Notes under the pieces: generated by a model
Database searches by the model: none
What the model was told of the DNA's origin: nothing
The model's input: only the letters and a program-made list of their open reading frames with translations
Source: Budorcas taxicolor
Taxonomy: Eukaryota > Chordata > Mammalia > Artiodactyla > Bovidae
Assembly (NCBI RefSeq): GCF_023091745.1
Contig: NC_068910.1
Span: 48,595,272 to 48,659,271, forward strand
Direction: 5' to 3'
Length of the DNA stretch: 64,000 bases
Shown: positions 31,921 to 44,004 of the stretch, in pieces
Layout: each line of letters opens with the position of its first letter
How positions within the stretch are numbered: the first letter of the stretch is position 1
Program-made: the position numbers and the translations under genes

Positions 31921-33660
31921 AAAAAAAACTTAGAAATCTGCAAGGCCTATGTGAAGAGCTATTTTTGTAGCAAATGTCATTCAAAAGACAGGAATGCAAT
32001 TGCATTTGGTACAAAAGATAGTTCTGCAGAGGGACAGTTTTCTGAGGGAAAACACGGACTTAAGCAAGATGAGACCAGTTCAAGGTAGACAAAAGGGTTT
32101 CAGAAGAAAACAAGCTGGACACGAGTGATGCCCTCAACAAAGGACCCAAGGGCTTAACGTGAACCAAGTCTTTAGCATCAGTAAATCAGCAATAATCCTT
32201 TTCATATAATATTTAGGTATAAAAATACTTTACAAAGGAAATCCTTGCTGCTGTCAAACTACCAAAAACCACTGAACTCTTGTCAAGGCCGAACGAAAAC
32301 TCAAATCAACCAGGAGTGACTAGGAAGTACAATACATGGAACAATCATAAAGCTGGCACTCGCTCACAACCTGAAATCAGGTTTTGTACATGAGGGCCTG
32401 AGCCCAAGAGACAGAGATGACAATTTGTCCCCCCATCTTACCCCCAACTCCACACACATATAGCTGGGCCTTCATGCTGATGCAGCGCCAGAGACTGGCC
32501 ACAAACGACACAGGCTGAGGCTAAAATAGGTACCTGCAAGACTCAGTTAGGTATTTGGTTATGTTCTTCCAGCAAGACATAAAAAAAGACACTCCAAAAA
32601 TAAAGCGATTGGACACATCAAGAGATGAAGGCCTTAAAATAAACTCATGCCAATCAAGTGAAAGAAAGAGATTGTGACAGTGTGATAAATGGGGAATCCC
32701 CACCTGAGGACAGAGGCACAAGAAGGGAGGGAGTCACAGGGGTGGGGAGTCAGCAGGGGTGTGGCCGCCCCACGTGCTGCCTGTGAAGCCTCTACGGACG
32801 CTCAAACCCCAGGAGACGGTCCTTCTCACACTGGGCACCTGCCCTGGCAGGGGGTGGGAGATGCCAAGCCAGTGAAACAAGCACATGGTCACTTCTACTG
32901 AGTGATTTAGGATGGGGGTAAGGAAATGTTTAACCAATAAAATAATGGATTCAATTGAAACAGATATGGAAATGAAGACTGCCTAAAGATAAAACAGATT
33001 TCAAAAAAAAAATTCCTGATCTCTTCAGCTGAAGCCTCAAGATCCCTGGAGGCATACTTTCCCTTTCCTCCCCATCCTGGAATTAGTGGAAGTTTGGAAA
33101 AATAACACCGTAGAAGGAAAACACAGACAGGTAAGCACTTCTAAAAGGACCCCCACCCCCACTGCCCAGCCGTCAAATCTGAAGCTCACTTTCTTGCCAG
33201 GACAATTATAATCTATGGGCTGGAATCTTCAGGTATGTTTCATTTGCCTGGATTCTATCTCTGCTTGAAACAGGCACATGGCTGACCTAAGCTATAATAA
33301 AGGGGGTGATTCTGATTAGAGCTGTCAGATGACTCACTTCTGATAAAATCACTGCCTCTCATCTTCCCGCGGGCTCATGTTCACTCCAGTCCTATGACGC
33401 AGCAGTTCTTTCCTACATATTCCAGCAGACATTTCTGCCTGGATAGAAGGAATCCTCCTCTTGGCCCATTTTCTGCTCTTATTTTTGCACGCCAGCAACT
33501 ATCACTTGTAACTGCTCTCCATCCACACCATGTTTTATCTCCAGGCCTTAAGCTTCTACATATGAAGAGCAGAACCATCCCTTCACTGGAGATTTATGAG
33601 AGCTTAAAGAGCAATGCTATGAATGACGGGCAATTCTCATACAAGGAGAGAGACCCACGT
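31921..33660. other. Intergenic unique sequence with regulatory-like motif cluster
   Basis: No transposon recognised over 1.7 kb. The part at 33255-33346 has CTATCT, TGACCT, CAGATG, TGACTCA and TGATAA close together. A frame at 33394-33687 has no known domain. Confidence 0.5.
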
Positions 33661-33664
33661 TTAG

Positions 33665-33870
33665 ATTTCCCCCTTGACAATTACTAGCAATGTCACTTGG
33701 ACATGGCCCCTCAAAACCTCAATTTCCTTCCTATAAAAGAATATAATCACTACCTGTTTGTAAGAGCTGTTTGCAAGGACTGACCGGGATATCATGAACA
33801 AAGCTGCATACATACTGGGAGGTATACAAGGCCCTTGATAAATACCAGTTCATCTGCTCCACTTTCTCCA
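33665..33870 (+). repeat. MIR SINE, plus
   Basis: ACTAGCAATGTCACTTGGAC, AAACCTCAATTTCCTTCCTA, AAGAATATAATCACTACCTG and CTTGATAAATACCAG follow MIR in sense. Confidence 0.75.
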
Positions 33871-34274
33871 AAGTACATGCATATGTGCTTCATTACCTAG
33901 ATAGAAAAGTAAATAAATACCTTATTTTTATTAGCCACATTCTCCTAAAGTAAGATTCAAGGTATAGTTGTAAACAAGAAGTAAATACTAAATGGATGGA
34001 TTTAAGAAAACAAAACACGAACACTTCTCAGGCTCTCTGAATTGCCACATGTAATTACACGCATCCCCTTGGAAACAGGAGTTCATGATTCAATACAAAT
34101 TCATTCCTTGAGAGGAACAGACCCACCTTGGGTCTGGCGATGCCATGTCCCCTTTCTCAGCATCACTAAAGGACATGATTTTACTCACAATGATTTCATT
34201 ATGATTTGCTAGAAAATAACCTGAATTTTTAGTGGTGCATTCAAGGTTTCTACCATCTGGTGCAAACCTGCCCC
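33871..34274. other. Intergenic, nothing recognised
   Basis: A/T-rich unique DNA. Confidence 0.5.
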
Positions 34275-34670
34275 CCTTTTTTCAAAGCAACTTTTTATTG
34301 AAATATAGTTGACTTTTAATGTTGTATTCATTTCAAGTGTATGCCAAAGTCATTTAGTTTTATATATACACATATATATATATATATATATATTCTTTTT
34401 CAGATTATCTTCCATTATGGTTATTACAAAATACGTGATAAAGCTCTGTGTGCCATATAGTAGGTCCTTATTGTTTAATCCTTTTCTTTTATTTTTGCGT
34501 CCTTCCCTTTACAAGTGCTCTGACCCAACTGTCTGGGACTGTTTCTCAGCACACATCCTGCCTCTTCCCCTTGCCTGCCTTTGCCTCCCATGTCTGTTTT
34601 CCTTAACCAAATTCACCCAAGTTTCTACATGTAGATATTTGTACATATACATATAATATTTTTTACCCAA
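34275..34670 (-). repeat. L1 3'-end fragment, minus, with (TA)n
   Basis: TTTTTATTGAAATATAGTTG and ATAGTAGGTCCTTATTG are antisense L1 3' end. A TA run of about 30 bases (34,364-34,394) interrupts it. Confidence 0.82.
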
Positions 34671-35567
34671 GTAAATTCTTCAATTGGCAAGCTCTAAGAC
34701 CTTTTTGCCAGTTTAACTTATTAAAATAGCTTTTTATTTTGCTTTCATGCTAATAGATATGCTAAAGATTTTTAAATTCAAAATTCCACCTGAAGTCAAG
34801 TTTGATCTGAAAAATGTTGCCAAATCTAACAAAAGCTATAACAGAAATTGTGAGTGAAAAATATAAATACGTATATAAAAGTTGATGTCCCTTTGATATG
34901 ATTCTAAGAAAGATGAAAAACTACACACCCAGAGTAGATATATATTCCTATCAACATTCAACTTTATGTCCTCATACATAACACACAGAGTTACCTGCTT
35001 CCTTTACAACCAAGGTCTATAAATCTCCTTCTCAAAAAGCACAGGAATATTGAAGGTGGAGGAAAAAGGTCTTCTGAACAGCGAGCCACTAAAGGCAATA
35101 TAATTCACATACTACGTTCTTGGGGGCTCTCTCCACTCACTATAAAAGGCTGAAAAATAAATGTGGTGAACACACGTGACAAGCCATACGGCAGACCAAG
35201 TACTCGAGAATCAACCTGTCCAGATCTTGGTTTCTAAACGCCAATCCTAGTTAAAAGGAACCAAGAGAAATGGCTGACTCCAGAGTCTGCAAAAGTTGAG
35301 TCGGGAACATCCCGTTATACCAGAAAGCAGGAAGTGCAGAGAAACGTAGCGGAGTCCTCAGCAATACTGCAGAAGTTCAGAGCTTCAGCAAAAAATCTGA
35401 GTACAACCTATTAAGTAAAAGAATTGATAAAAGTTGTTGATTCAAAGAAATCGAGAGAGAGAGAGAGAGAGATGACTCCCACGTGGTTTGAAGCATGTCA
35501 TTTATTCCTCCCATGCAACAAGTACCTAAAGATTTGTTGAATTACAGATTCACCAGTGTGAACACGA
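34671..35567. other. Intergenic, no gene seen
   Basis: A/T-rich unique DNA with a short (GA)n run at 35455-35472. Confidence 0.5.
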
Positions 35568-35757
35568 ATGCGTGCTCAGCCCTATGGACTGCAGCCCACC
35601 AGGCTCCTCTGTCCATGGGATCCTCCAGGCAAGAACACTGGAGTGCGTTGTCATGCCCTCCTCCCGGGGATCCTCCCGGCTCAGGGGTTGAACCTGTGTC
35701 TCTCATGTCTCCTGCATAGCAGGTGGATTCTTTGCCACTGAGCCACCAGGGAAGCCC
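35568..35757 (-). repeat. Bov-tA SINE, minus
   Basis: Body from CGTGCTCAGCCCTATGGACT (the first part of the body is deleted), head ending GAGCCACCAGGGAAGCCC. Confidence 0.9.
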
Positions 35758-36149
35758 GGACATGAATAGGTCCTATCAATTAATGTAGATATGGAAAACT
35801 AACGATATAGGTTCAGAGGCTCAGAATGTGAAAGAAAAGACTGATAATGCTTTAAAATAAAAAAAAAGGACTGTTACTCAGAGTATACTCCTCAGGAAGC
35901 TTACCTTGACTGCCCACGCACATTCATCATCCTGACACGAATTACGTGGCGAAGAGCGGACAGGTCTGTTTTGAAACTCTCTTCAAGGCTACTTGAACAT
36001 GCCTGAATAGCCTTCACTGATTGACTCTTCAGGAGAAGCAAGGTTAAGTCTTTTTAATGGTTAGTTTTATACATTCCAGTGTAATAAGAATTCTGGCATA
36101 GACAAGATACACTGAAAGGTACAAATATACATGTTTTATTCTGAATTAA

Positions 36150-37600
36150 TTGCAAATTAAAATGTGTACAGATGGCTTAGAACACCTGCATGCTCTTCAC
36201 CCAGATTCACCAACTCTTACCGCTTTGTCCAATCCACTTTATTGCTTTCTCTCTCTCTCTCTCTCTTTAAACCTTTTGAAAATAAGTCATAAGATAACCT
36301 TCGGGATCTGTTTCCTAAGAGCAGAGATATTCACTTGTATAATCACAGTACAATGATCAAAATCAGGGAGTTTAACACTGATAAAATATAATTATCTAAT
36401 CTATAGACCTCAAATGTTACCAGCTGTCCAAATAAAGTCTTACATAGCAACTTTTGTATTCCTGATCCAGGATCTGACCTTAGATAACACAAGACATTTT
36501 ATTTTCACGTATTTGAGTCTTTAGTTTTTAGTCTTCATTAATGTGGAACAGTTAATTTCTCCGCCTCTGTCTTTGAGGACACTGACATTTTTGAAGGCTC
36601 TAAGTCAGCTATTTCATGGAATATCCCTCAGTTGAGGTCTGCTAATACTTCTGCATGATGAGACTCAACATTATGCATCTGGGGCAGAAATATCATAGAA
36701 ATAATATTGTATCCTCCTTAATGCATCATGGGTTTCCTTGATAGTTCAGTTGATAAAGAATCCACCTGCAATGCAGGAGACCCCAGTTAGATTACTGGGT
36801 CAGGAAGATCCCCTGCAGAAGGGATAGGCTACTCACTCCAGCATTTTGGCCTGGAGAATTCCATGGACCATATAGTCCATGGGGTCGCAAAGAGTTGGAC
36901 ACAGCTGAGCGAGTTTCACCTCACTTTAATGCATCACACCAGGAGGTACAGTTTATTAGTAAGTCCCACACGTGTAATATTAACCTTGATCACTCGGTTA
37001 AAGGGCAGTTTCTCTACTGTGAAGTTATCATTTCTTGCTTTGTTACCAATAGGTAATTTGCGGAGGAAATCTTTTGGACTATGTAAATGTCCTGTTCTTC
37101 ATAAAACTTCACTTTCCAGCTTTAACAACCACTGATGACTGTCTGAAACACTTACTGCCATTAACGGCTACAAAATGATTTTTCTCTTTCATGCTAACAA
37201 ACTTATTAGTTGACGGTAAGCAGAAGTTTTTCCTTACACCCATGTGTTGACTTACATATTAAAATACGGATTCCTGTTTAAGAGGTCTATAATCCGTTTT
37301 ATTTTGATATCCAGTAGCTCCAAACACGTTAAATTAGAACTCCATAAACCTGATTCCTGCGTCCCTTTGACATGCCCTTGCCACCTGTTTGGCCGCTTTC
37401 TTGCTTTCTGGCACAAGATGTTCCAGCAGGTACCTTCCCTCACCAGCCCTGGAATCAGCCATCTCTGCAAGTGCCAGGTCCTTTCAGCAGGAGATGTTTT
37501 TTTTAGAAACCAAGATGCTTGTCTCAAGGTATACTCATTGCTAATAGCATATCACTGCTTCTAGGCCCTTTCAGCAGATAGATCATACAGATTATAGCCA
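36150..37600 (-). repeat. Ancient L1M-type 3' region, split by a SINE
   Basis: TTCACCCAGATTCACCAACT, TCACAGTACAATGATCAAAA, TGATCCAGGATCTGACC, GACACTGACATTTTTGAAGG, ATGCATCACACCAGGAGG, ATGTAAATGTCCTGTTCTTC and CTGGAATCAGCCATCTCTG occur in the order of an old L1 3' UTR as I recall it. The orientation is my best judgement. A Bov-tA interrupts it at 36728. Confidence 0.72.
36728..36925 (+). repeat. Bov-tA SINE, plus, with target duplication
   Basis: Head GGGTTTCCTTGATAGTTCAG, tail ACAGCTGAGCGAGTTTCACC. AATGCATCA stands on both sides, a clear target duplication. Confidence 0.93.
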
Positions 37601-38539
37601 GGTTAAGAAAAACAACACACTTTCCATGACAGCATTTGGTCAACACACTTTTAAGAGAAATATTCACACACACACACAAAGCTGTTTTATGAAAAGCTCT
37701 TAATTACTGATTAATTTTCCCTTTTAAACTTTGTATATGTTTTGCTTCTACTACACAGGAAGCTAGTCATACAAATTTTATGAAAACAGCACACACAAAA
37801 AATTGTGATTTGCTCACTAAGGTGTAGAAGTGAAAGCTGGGAGAGCCTATTTTCCAAAGGTAAGAGTGAAAAGGATTTACCAAAGCTCAAGAATAATCAG
37901 TATTTGAAAAATAAGTGAGTCTAGGGAGCTTTAAGCCATTTTTCTTCTAATATTACAAAAAATACTAAAATCTGCAAGTTGATCAGAGGAGAGAGATTCA
38001 CCTGCTTGGAATACTAACTCTCCTACCACCTTCTCACTCCTACAAGAGCGCCTGGAATGCTCTGAGGGTGTGAGTATCCCTGGGAACACCTTGGAGACTT
38101 ACACATCACTGCTCATCAGAGCCAAACAGGCTGATAAAAAGCCAGTCAAGTGCGACAGAATATACCCTAAAACTGTTTTTGTCTTCCTAACTGTTTTTCA
38201 GGTCATTCCCTCTTATCACAGATCCTGTTAAGTAACTATGTAACCTAAGCAGCATTTTACTATCTATTAAGTGTTCCGCCCCAAATACACCCTCCCAAAT
38301 ACACCTCCTCTTGGACTTAAGTCTTTCCCACAGTACATCAACTCAGCCACCATCCTGGCAGAAGACTCAGTCTTAGACATCAATTGGAGCTGTCCGCAGT
38401 TCCACACCACCAACTATTCTCCCGTTTTCTTCATCTCCCTTTCCTTTGGTCCATAAAGATCGCAAATATCTTGCATGTAAAAAACTTAACCTTAAAAAAA
38501 AAAATCCAAGCGTCTAAAAGAAAAGCTTTCCCTCCCATT
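37601..38539. other. Intergenic, no gene seen
   Basis: Unique A/T-rich sequence. I see nothing I can name. Confidence 0.45.
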
Positions 38540-38890
38540 TAATCAGCTAAGTGCAATCGGGATGCCCTCCTAAGTTCTTCCCTCTTCCTCACCCCAAAAC
38601 GGAATTCACGCTTCCCCTCTCCTCGGTCACTCCACGTGCGTGGGTTCAGTCCCGCGTGGGTCCTCACGTGGACTTCTGCACTCACGTCTCAGACCTCTCC
38701 TGCAAACACCAGCTTCCTCACCTACCACTCTACACAGTGCTGCCAGAATACTTCTTGACAAAACCCACAAGTCAAGTCACCCATGCCTTAAAAACCTATG
38801 ACTTCCCAATGTCTAAAAATTAAAGCCGACGAGACGCTTTCAAGGAATACAAAGCCGTCTAGTATCTGGCTCCCTGTCCTACCCACTGTG
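38540..38890 (+). repeat. L2 LINE relic, plus
   Basis: Pyrimidine-rich start, then CAAGTCACCCATGCCTTAAA, ACCTATGACTTCCCAATG, AATACAAAGCCGTCTAGTAT and CTGGCTCCCTGTCCTACC, matching the order of the L2 3' part. The frame at 38551-38823 lies in it and is not a gene. Confidence 0.65.
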
Positions 38891-39029
38891 GTAGAAATCA
38901 GCCCGCTTCTGAGCCGCCCGTGCTCCTTTGTACCATAGGCGCCACCCAGGATGGAGCAACACCTAAATCCCAGGACACTGCGGTCAACCGCCAGCCGGGG
39001 CACCTGAAGGCAGTTAGGCCGGGGCGCCT

Positions 39030-39560
39030 GACCCGAGGCCGGGCACTTGACCGAGGGCCACGCGGCCCCGCCCCCGCGGTCCGCGCGGAGCCTCGGTTCG
39101 CGTCTCGGCTTCGCGTCGCTTCAGGGTCTCACACCTCCCGGGAGCCTAAGAGGGCGAGGACGTGACCCCGGCCCACACCCCGACCCCACCCAAAGCCCCG
39201 CCGCTCCTGCGGAAACCCGTCTGCCCTCGGGGCCGCGCGCCGGGTGAGTGGGTCCGGACCCTGCGGCGCGTCCCCGGCTGCTGCGCGCGGCGCGCGGGCT
39301 GGGCTCACAGTCGCTGCTGCTGTTTAGGAAGAGCTGCGCGCCGCGTCTCCGGGGGAACTTCGGTCCCTCCTGTCGCCGGCGCCCTCCGCCCGGCTGACTC
39401 GGGCCTCCCGCGGTGGGGAGCGGGCCGCCTTGCGCGTCCTAACGGGAGTTGGGGAGCGGCAGGTGCAGCGTCCGGGCTGAAGTCGCAGCGCCCCTCCTCC
39501 TGAAGGCGGGAAAGCTGGGGGTCGGGGGAGGCTGTGCGGGGGTCCCCCGAGGCTGGACTC
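39030..39560 (+). promoter_or_regulatory. CpG island, possible promoter and first exon
   Basis: Dense CpG over about 530 bases (runs such as GGGCCGCGCGCCGGG, CTGCGCGCGGCGCGCGGGC) in a region otherwise short of CpG. A strong plus-strand donor GG|GTGAGT is at 39244-39249, and an acceptor with a long pyrimidine tract ends in TTACAG at 39601-39606. No known protein is visible on either strand. By position it could be the promoter of an unannotated transcript or a regulatory island. It does not encode the EXOG first exon as I remember it. Confidence 0.6.
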
Positions 39561-39637
39561 GCTGCGGTGGGCCTCAGCCTCCTAACCTCCCCTCCCCCTC
39601 TTACAGGAGGTGCTAATAACGTTTAATTGCGTCCTGG

Positions 39638-39827
39638 CTTCCCTTGTGGCTCAGCTGATAAAGAATCAGCCTGCATTGCGGGAGACCTAGGTTCGATCCC
39701 TGGGTTGGGAAGATCCGGCGGCGAAGGGAAAGGCTACCCACTCCAGTATTCTGGCCTGGAGAATTCCATGAACTTTCCATGGGGTCGCAAAGAGTCGGAC
39801 ACGACTGAACAACTTTCACTTCACTCC
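39638..39827 (+). repeat. Bov-tA SINE, plus
   Basis: GGCTTCCCTTGTGGCTCAGC to CGACTGAACAACTTTCACTT, inserted 32 bases past the acceptor-like site that follows the CpG island. Confidence 0.93.
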
Positions 39828-41137
39828 ACTTGCGTCTTGGGGCGTTCTGGCTTAAAAGTCAACCCTAGGCTAGCAGGTCCCTGAATTCAGCCAAATCTCT
39901 CTGCGCTCCTTCCACTCTGAGATGCAAGTACCGAGGGCAGGGGAGCAGGGATTGGACGGCAGCGCTGGCCTCCGTCCGGAAAAGGGGTCGGGACCTGCGG
40001 TATTACAGAAGCCCCTGGACCCTTCTGGCGGAATCGAGGGGGACAGTTAGGTCGTCCCTGCCGCTTCAAGTGAGTATTAATCACCATAGCGTGGGGGAGC
40101 AGGCTGACCCCTGAGAAGTACTGTTAAAATGATGCCTTCCTCCTTCCACTGGAAGGAGGTGGATGGGCTTGAAAGTTCCAGTTCCCCATCCTTTCCTCGC
40201 CTTCCTGGTATGATCCCGCAACCAGCGACCTGGAAGCCTGGCTTCCAGCCCCAGAGCTTTCCAGGCTCCGGGAAGAATCCAGGCTGGAGGGAGGCTGGGG
40301 GCTGGAACTTAAGAAGTGCTGCCCCGTGGGTTCCAGAGGTGGAGGCGGAAGGGTGAACGGAGTAGTGTGGTGGAGAAGGGAGAGGTGAGTGAGTGCTCCG
40401 GGAGACTTTGAGAGAGAGATACGCCCCTCTGTAAAGACTTCATTGCATTTAGAGGGAGAGGAGGAACGAAGTCCGGCTGGAAGGTGCCCAAGGCCAAGCA
40501 AGCCCCTGGGGCTGGGCGGTCAGGAGGAAGGGATGGGAGTGGTCGTTAGAGAGGATGGCCGCAAGAGGGCGCAGGAGCGCCGGCGGAACGCAGCTGCGGC
40601 TCCCAGGTGAGACTTGCAGGCTCTGAGATGGGGCATGAATGAGATGGGGTTGAACAGCAAGGCGACGCCCATAGTGATGGTTGTTGGTTACCAGGCGGCT
40701 CTGACTCTCGGCCCCAAATTGCCACCCCTCACAAAGGGGACAGAGGTCTGACTACAATGTGCTGGGGGCATTTCCAGCCTGGCAAGTGCCTCAGTGGCCA
40801 GGCAGCCTGCTGTTCCGTGAATTAAGACTTTAGCAGATTCTACACAAAGTTGAGATGACACACTACTTTCCTTTCTGCGTTCGCTTTTTCAACTTAGAGT
40901 AGTGTTTTTCCATTTCATTCACGTTGTCTGAAGTGGAAGGACGTCTCTCTTTGTAAGACTGAGTGAAATGTGTGTGTGTGTGTGTAAATATGTCACATTT
41001 TCTATATGCCAGACACCAGGGAAAAATAAAAAGATGGCACCTCAAATTTCTGGGTGCCTAAATTAAAAAAATAAACCAAAAATGGGTCACATCAAATTTT
41101 AGTGAGAACACAGAGGAATAAAAGTTACCCTGTATAG
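39828..41137. other. Intergenic, no gene seen; one isolated donor site
   Basis: GC-rich to about 40,620, with a good plus-strand donor CCCAG|GTGAGA at 40607-40612 after a CpG-containing stretch (CGCCGGCGGAACGCAGC). It becomes A/T-rich afterwards, with a short GT run at 40,971-40,984. No protein signal. Confidence 0.45.
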
Positions 41138-41265
41138 CTTCAGTTCAGTCGCTCAGTCGTGTCCCATGTTGCTCTTTGTGTCCCCATGGACTGCAGCCCG
41201 CCAGGCTTCCCTTTCCATCACCAACTCCTGGAACTTGCTCAAACTCATGCATGTCCTTTGAGTTA
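41138..41265 (-). repeat. BovB LINE 3'-end fragment, minus
   Basis: AGCTTCAGTTCAGTCGCTCA, CATCACCAACTCCTGGAACT and TGCTCAAACTCATGC are antisense BovB 3' end. Confidence 0.85.
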
Positions 41266-41342
41266 TGGGAGTATAAAAAATACATCTAGTCAGGAAAACT
41301 GATTAGCTTTTACTTAAAAACTTAGATCTTGTACCCTATTGT

Positions 41343-41852
41343 TGTAGCCACGTGTCTCGGGAAACAAACTCACTCAGAAGGACAATGCAGGTAGTGGAAT
41401 GCAGTTTATTACACCGGCGGGCCCAAGGCAGTCTCCTCTCAGCCAAGGACCCCGACCAGTTTTTATGAAAACCTTATATACCCTAAGTGTACGTGCCCAA
41501 ACCCACCTCCCCAAATTCTCTGAAACTAGTCTGAAGAAAGGAAAAGAAAGATACAAAGTTCACCCATGATTTGTATGCCTTAAGCCTAGGTGGTCAGTTA
41601 ATAACGGTGGACAACCATCAATAGGCCTGTGGTCATACCCCAGTAAGCATAATAGAATGTATGATTCTATTCGGTTACACAGATTATTAGGGTATCCTTT
41701 TAGGCGGCAGAGAGTCTAGGTACAAGCTCTGGGGCTCTTCCATGTCGGGTGGGGGGGTCTGATTTTCCAGCTGGTATGTCATTTCCATAGATACTGGGCA
41801 TATAGCTCAAAGTCCACAGACCGGCCCTGTTCTGTTTCCTCCTTCACTATCA
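41343..41852 (-). repeat. Solo LTR of an endogenous retrovirus, minus
   Basis: On the minus strand the block runs from TGATAGTGAAGGAGG to GTGGCTACAACA (TG...CA), about 510 bases, with AATAAA (read on plus as TTTATT near 41,404) and a downstream R/U5-like end. No internal gag, pol or env sequence is beside it, so it looks like a solo LTR. Flanks do not show a clear duplication. Confidence 0.7.
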
Positions 41853-42414
41853 GAAAAGAGTAAAAGTAAACACAAAATAATAAATTTCTAAAAACAACTC
41901 TCTGAACTTCTAAGATAGCCTTCCTTTCTGTATTCCTCCAGCCATCTATAGGTAGTCTCTATTGTATGCAAATATTAAAAATGAAAGTCAATGATAGAGA
42001 AACAGAAAAATAGATGAGTCTCTATCTACATCGTCATGGTTATTGTGAGACTCCTAGTGCCAAAATCCTAGGCTATCATAAAGGTTAACTCTAATAACAA
42101 CGGTGAGATGTCCAAAACAGCGCATTATAACCTACTTGCAAACACACAGTGGAGACTCAGTAGTCATTGCACTGATGACAATATACATGTGTTCCAAAAA
42201 GAAACTTACTCAGGTGTTACAGCCTTCATTAGGCTTCCGTATGCCTTAAAGTGCCAGCCAGACGTGTGAGCCTTCAAGACCGTGATAGCGTGGTCTTTGG
42301 TGGAGACGGCAGTGGTTGTCCTGAGACAGGGTGGTGGTAGGGGCTGAGGTGTGGCGTGCCTGCTTGCTCCACTGCTGCTCAAAATGGATCTAGCAAACAG
42401 CGGACACAAGGAAG

Positions 42415-42530
42415 AAGCTTGTTAAAGATGCCAGTTGATGGGCCCCACTCCAAATCTGCAGAATCAGTTTCTTCCTGGGATGCGGAATGCTTTGTATGCA
42501 TATTAAAGTTTGAAAGGCAAGATTTACATA
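42415..42530 (+). repeat. MER5A-like hAT fragment, plus
   Basis: CTTGTTAAAGATGCCAGTTG, GGGCCCCACTCCAAATCTG, CAGAATCAGTTTCTTCC and TGCATATTAAAGTTTG resemble MER5A. Confidence 0.65.
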
Positions 42531-42665
42531 TGTGCTTTTCACCCTAGGCTTACTAGTAAAGATGACTAGGCAAGTTTTAATTACTACTACCCCTTGTGAC
42601 CCCTCTCAGATTCTGTCTATTGGTCTGGGCGAAAGTACATTTAAAAAATATATATAGTTGACATT

Positions 42666-42865
42666 TGGCTTCCCGTGTGACTCAGTGGCAAAGAAGCTCT
42701 CTGCCATGCAGGAGACACAGGTTCCAATCTGGGTCAGGCAGAACCCCTGGAGAAGGAAATGGCAGCCCATTCCAGTCTTCTTGCCTGGAGAACCCCAGGG
42801 ACATAGGAGCCTGGCTGGCTACAGTCCATAGGGTCACAGAGTTGGACACAATTTGAGTGACTAAC
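42666..42865 (+). repeat. Bov-tA SINE, plus
   Basis: TTGGCTTCCCGTGTGACTCA head, tail GTTGGACACAATTTGAGTGA. Confidence 0.92.
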
Positions 42866-43811
42866 ACACACACATAGTTGATGTTCAATATTGTATTTGA
42901 TCCACAATATTGTATAACATAGTTTTAGGTGACCAACAATTTATATAGAATACAAATTTGTTTTAATTACATCTTCCAGGCAATTCCCAGATGAAACCAG
43001 GATTATGCAAGAAGGCTGTCATATTTTTGTGGTGTGAGACTTGAGTAACCTTTGATTGATAACTTTTGATTCAAGGTAGCAGAATCTGTGTGGGTGGGTC
43101 AGGTCAGCGCACCCCACCCTCCCCATTGCTGTGGCAGTGTTAGTGTCTGACCGTGAGATGGAAGGGCATATGAAAATGGGGAAGGAGAACATTACGTTGT
43201 GGTCTCCATACGGAAGCTCGTTTCTTCCTGACTGCCTCGTGGCAAAGGGCAGGGCAGTGTGGTTTTTTCGCATTTCACGGGCCTCCTGAGTGTATAGGTA
43301 GCAGGTGAAAATGCTACCTTCAAAGATGAACAGGTGTGATTTCTGTATATAATAGCATCTGAGAAAGAAACTCAGAAATGGAGGAGAAAGAAGAAATGGT
43401 AGGTTCTCAGATAAAATTTGTGACTCAGGTCAGCAGCTGTGTCCTCTTTTCTTGCTGAAGCCCCATGTATTCAGACCTTGTAAACATTTACTTCTATATC
43501 TCTGGTGGTCCTGCCTAACAAATTTATTTTTAATACTTTTTTTCCTCCTAATGTTAGCGAAGGTTAGGCCTCTAAGGATATCCCACTGCTTTCTTCCATT
43601 TTCTTCACCCAGGCTCCCTTTAGAGCATGACGAATTCCTGCCATGAGTTACTGATGTGCACATGTTGAAAATGTTCTCTTTTTTCTTATTAACTTGGCGA
43701 TGCGTTGATACAGAAGATGCCTGCCAAACATAAGGGTAGGTCGTGGTATATCAGTGAAGAAGGAGAATATGTAATATCTAGGTCCTGTTTGGATTCAGCG
43801 TCAGTCTATGT
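42866..43811. other. Intergenic, no gene seen
   Basis: Mixed unique sequence; ATTGTATTTGATCCACAATA near 42,890 may be a worn L1 end. No gene. Confidence 0.45.
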
Positions 43812-44004
43812 CACTGGTTCCCAACCTTGTTTTGGCACCAGGAACAGATTTCACGGAAGACCATTCTTCCATGGATTAGGGACAGGAGGTGGTTTCCGGA
43901 TGATTCAAGTGCATTACGTTTATTGTGCACTTTATTTCTATTATTATTCTATCAGTTCCACCTCAAATAATTAGGCATCAGATCCTAGAGGTTGGGGACT
44001 CCTG
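43812..44004 (+). mobile_element. Short non-autonomous hAT element with 8-bp duplication
   Basis: Ends CACTGGTTCCCAACCTT and, on the other strand, CAGGAGTCCCCAACC, matching over the CCCAACC core. Flanking octamers GTCTATGT (43804-43811) and GTCTATAT (44005-44012) agree at seven of eight positions, the size expected of hAT. Internal GGAACAGATTTCACGGAAG and CATTACGTTTATTGTGCAC fit a known mammalian family whose name I cannot give with certainty. Confidence 0.82.
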
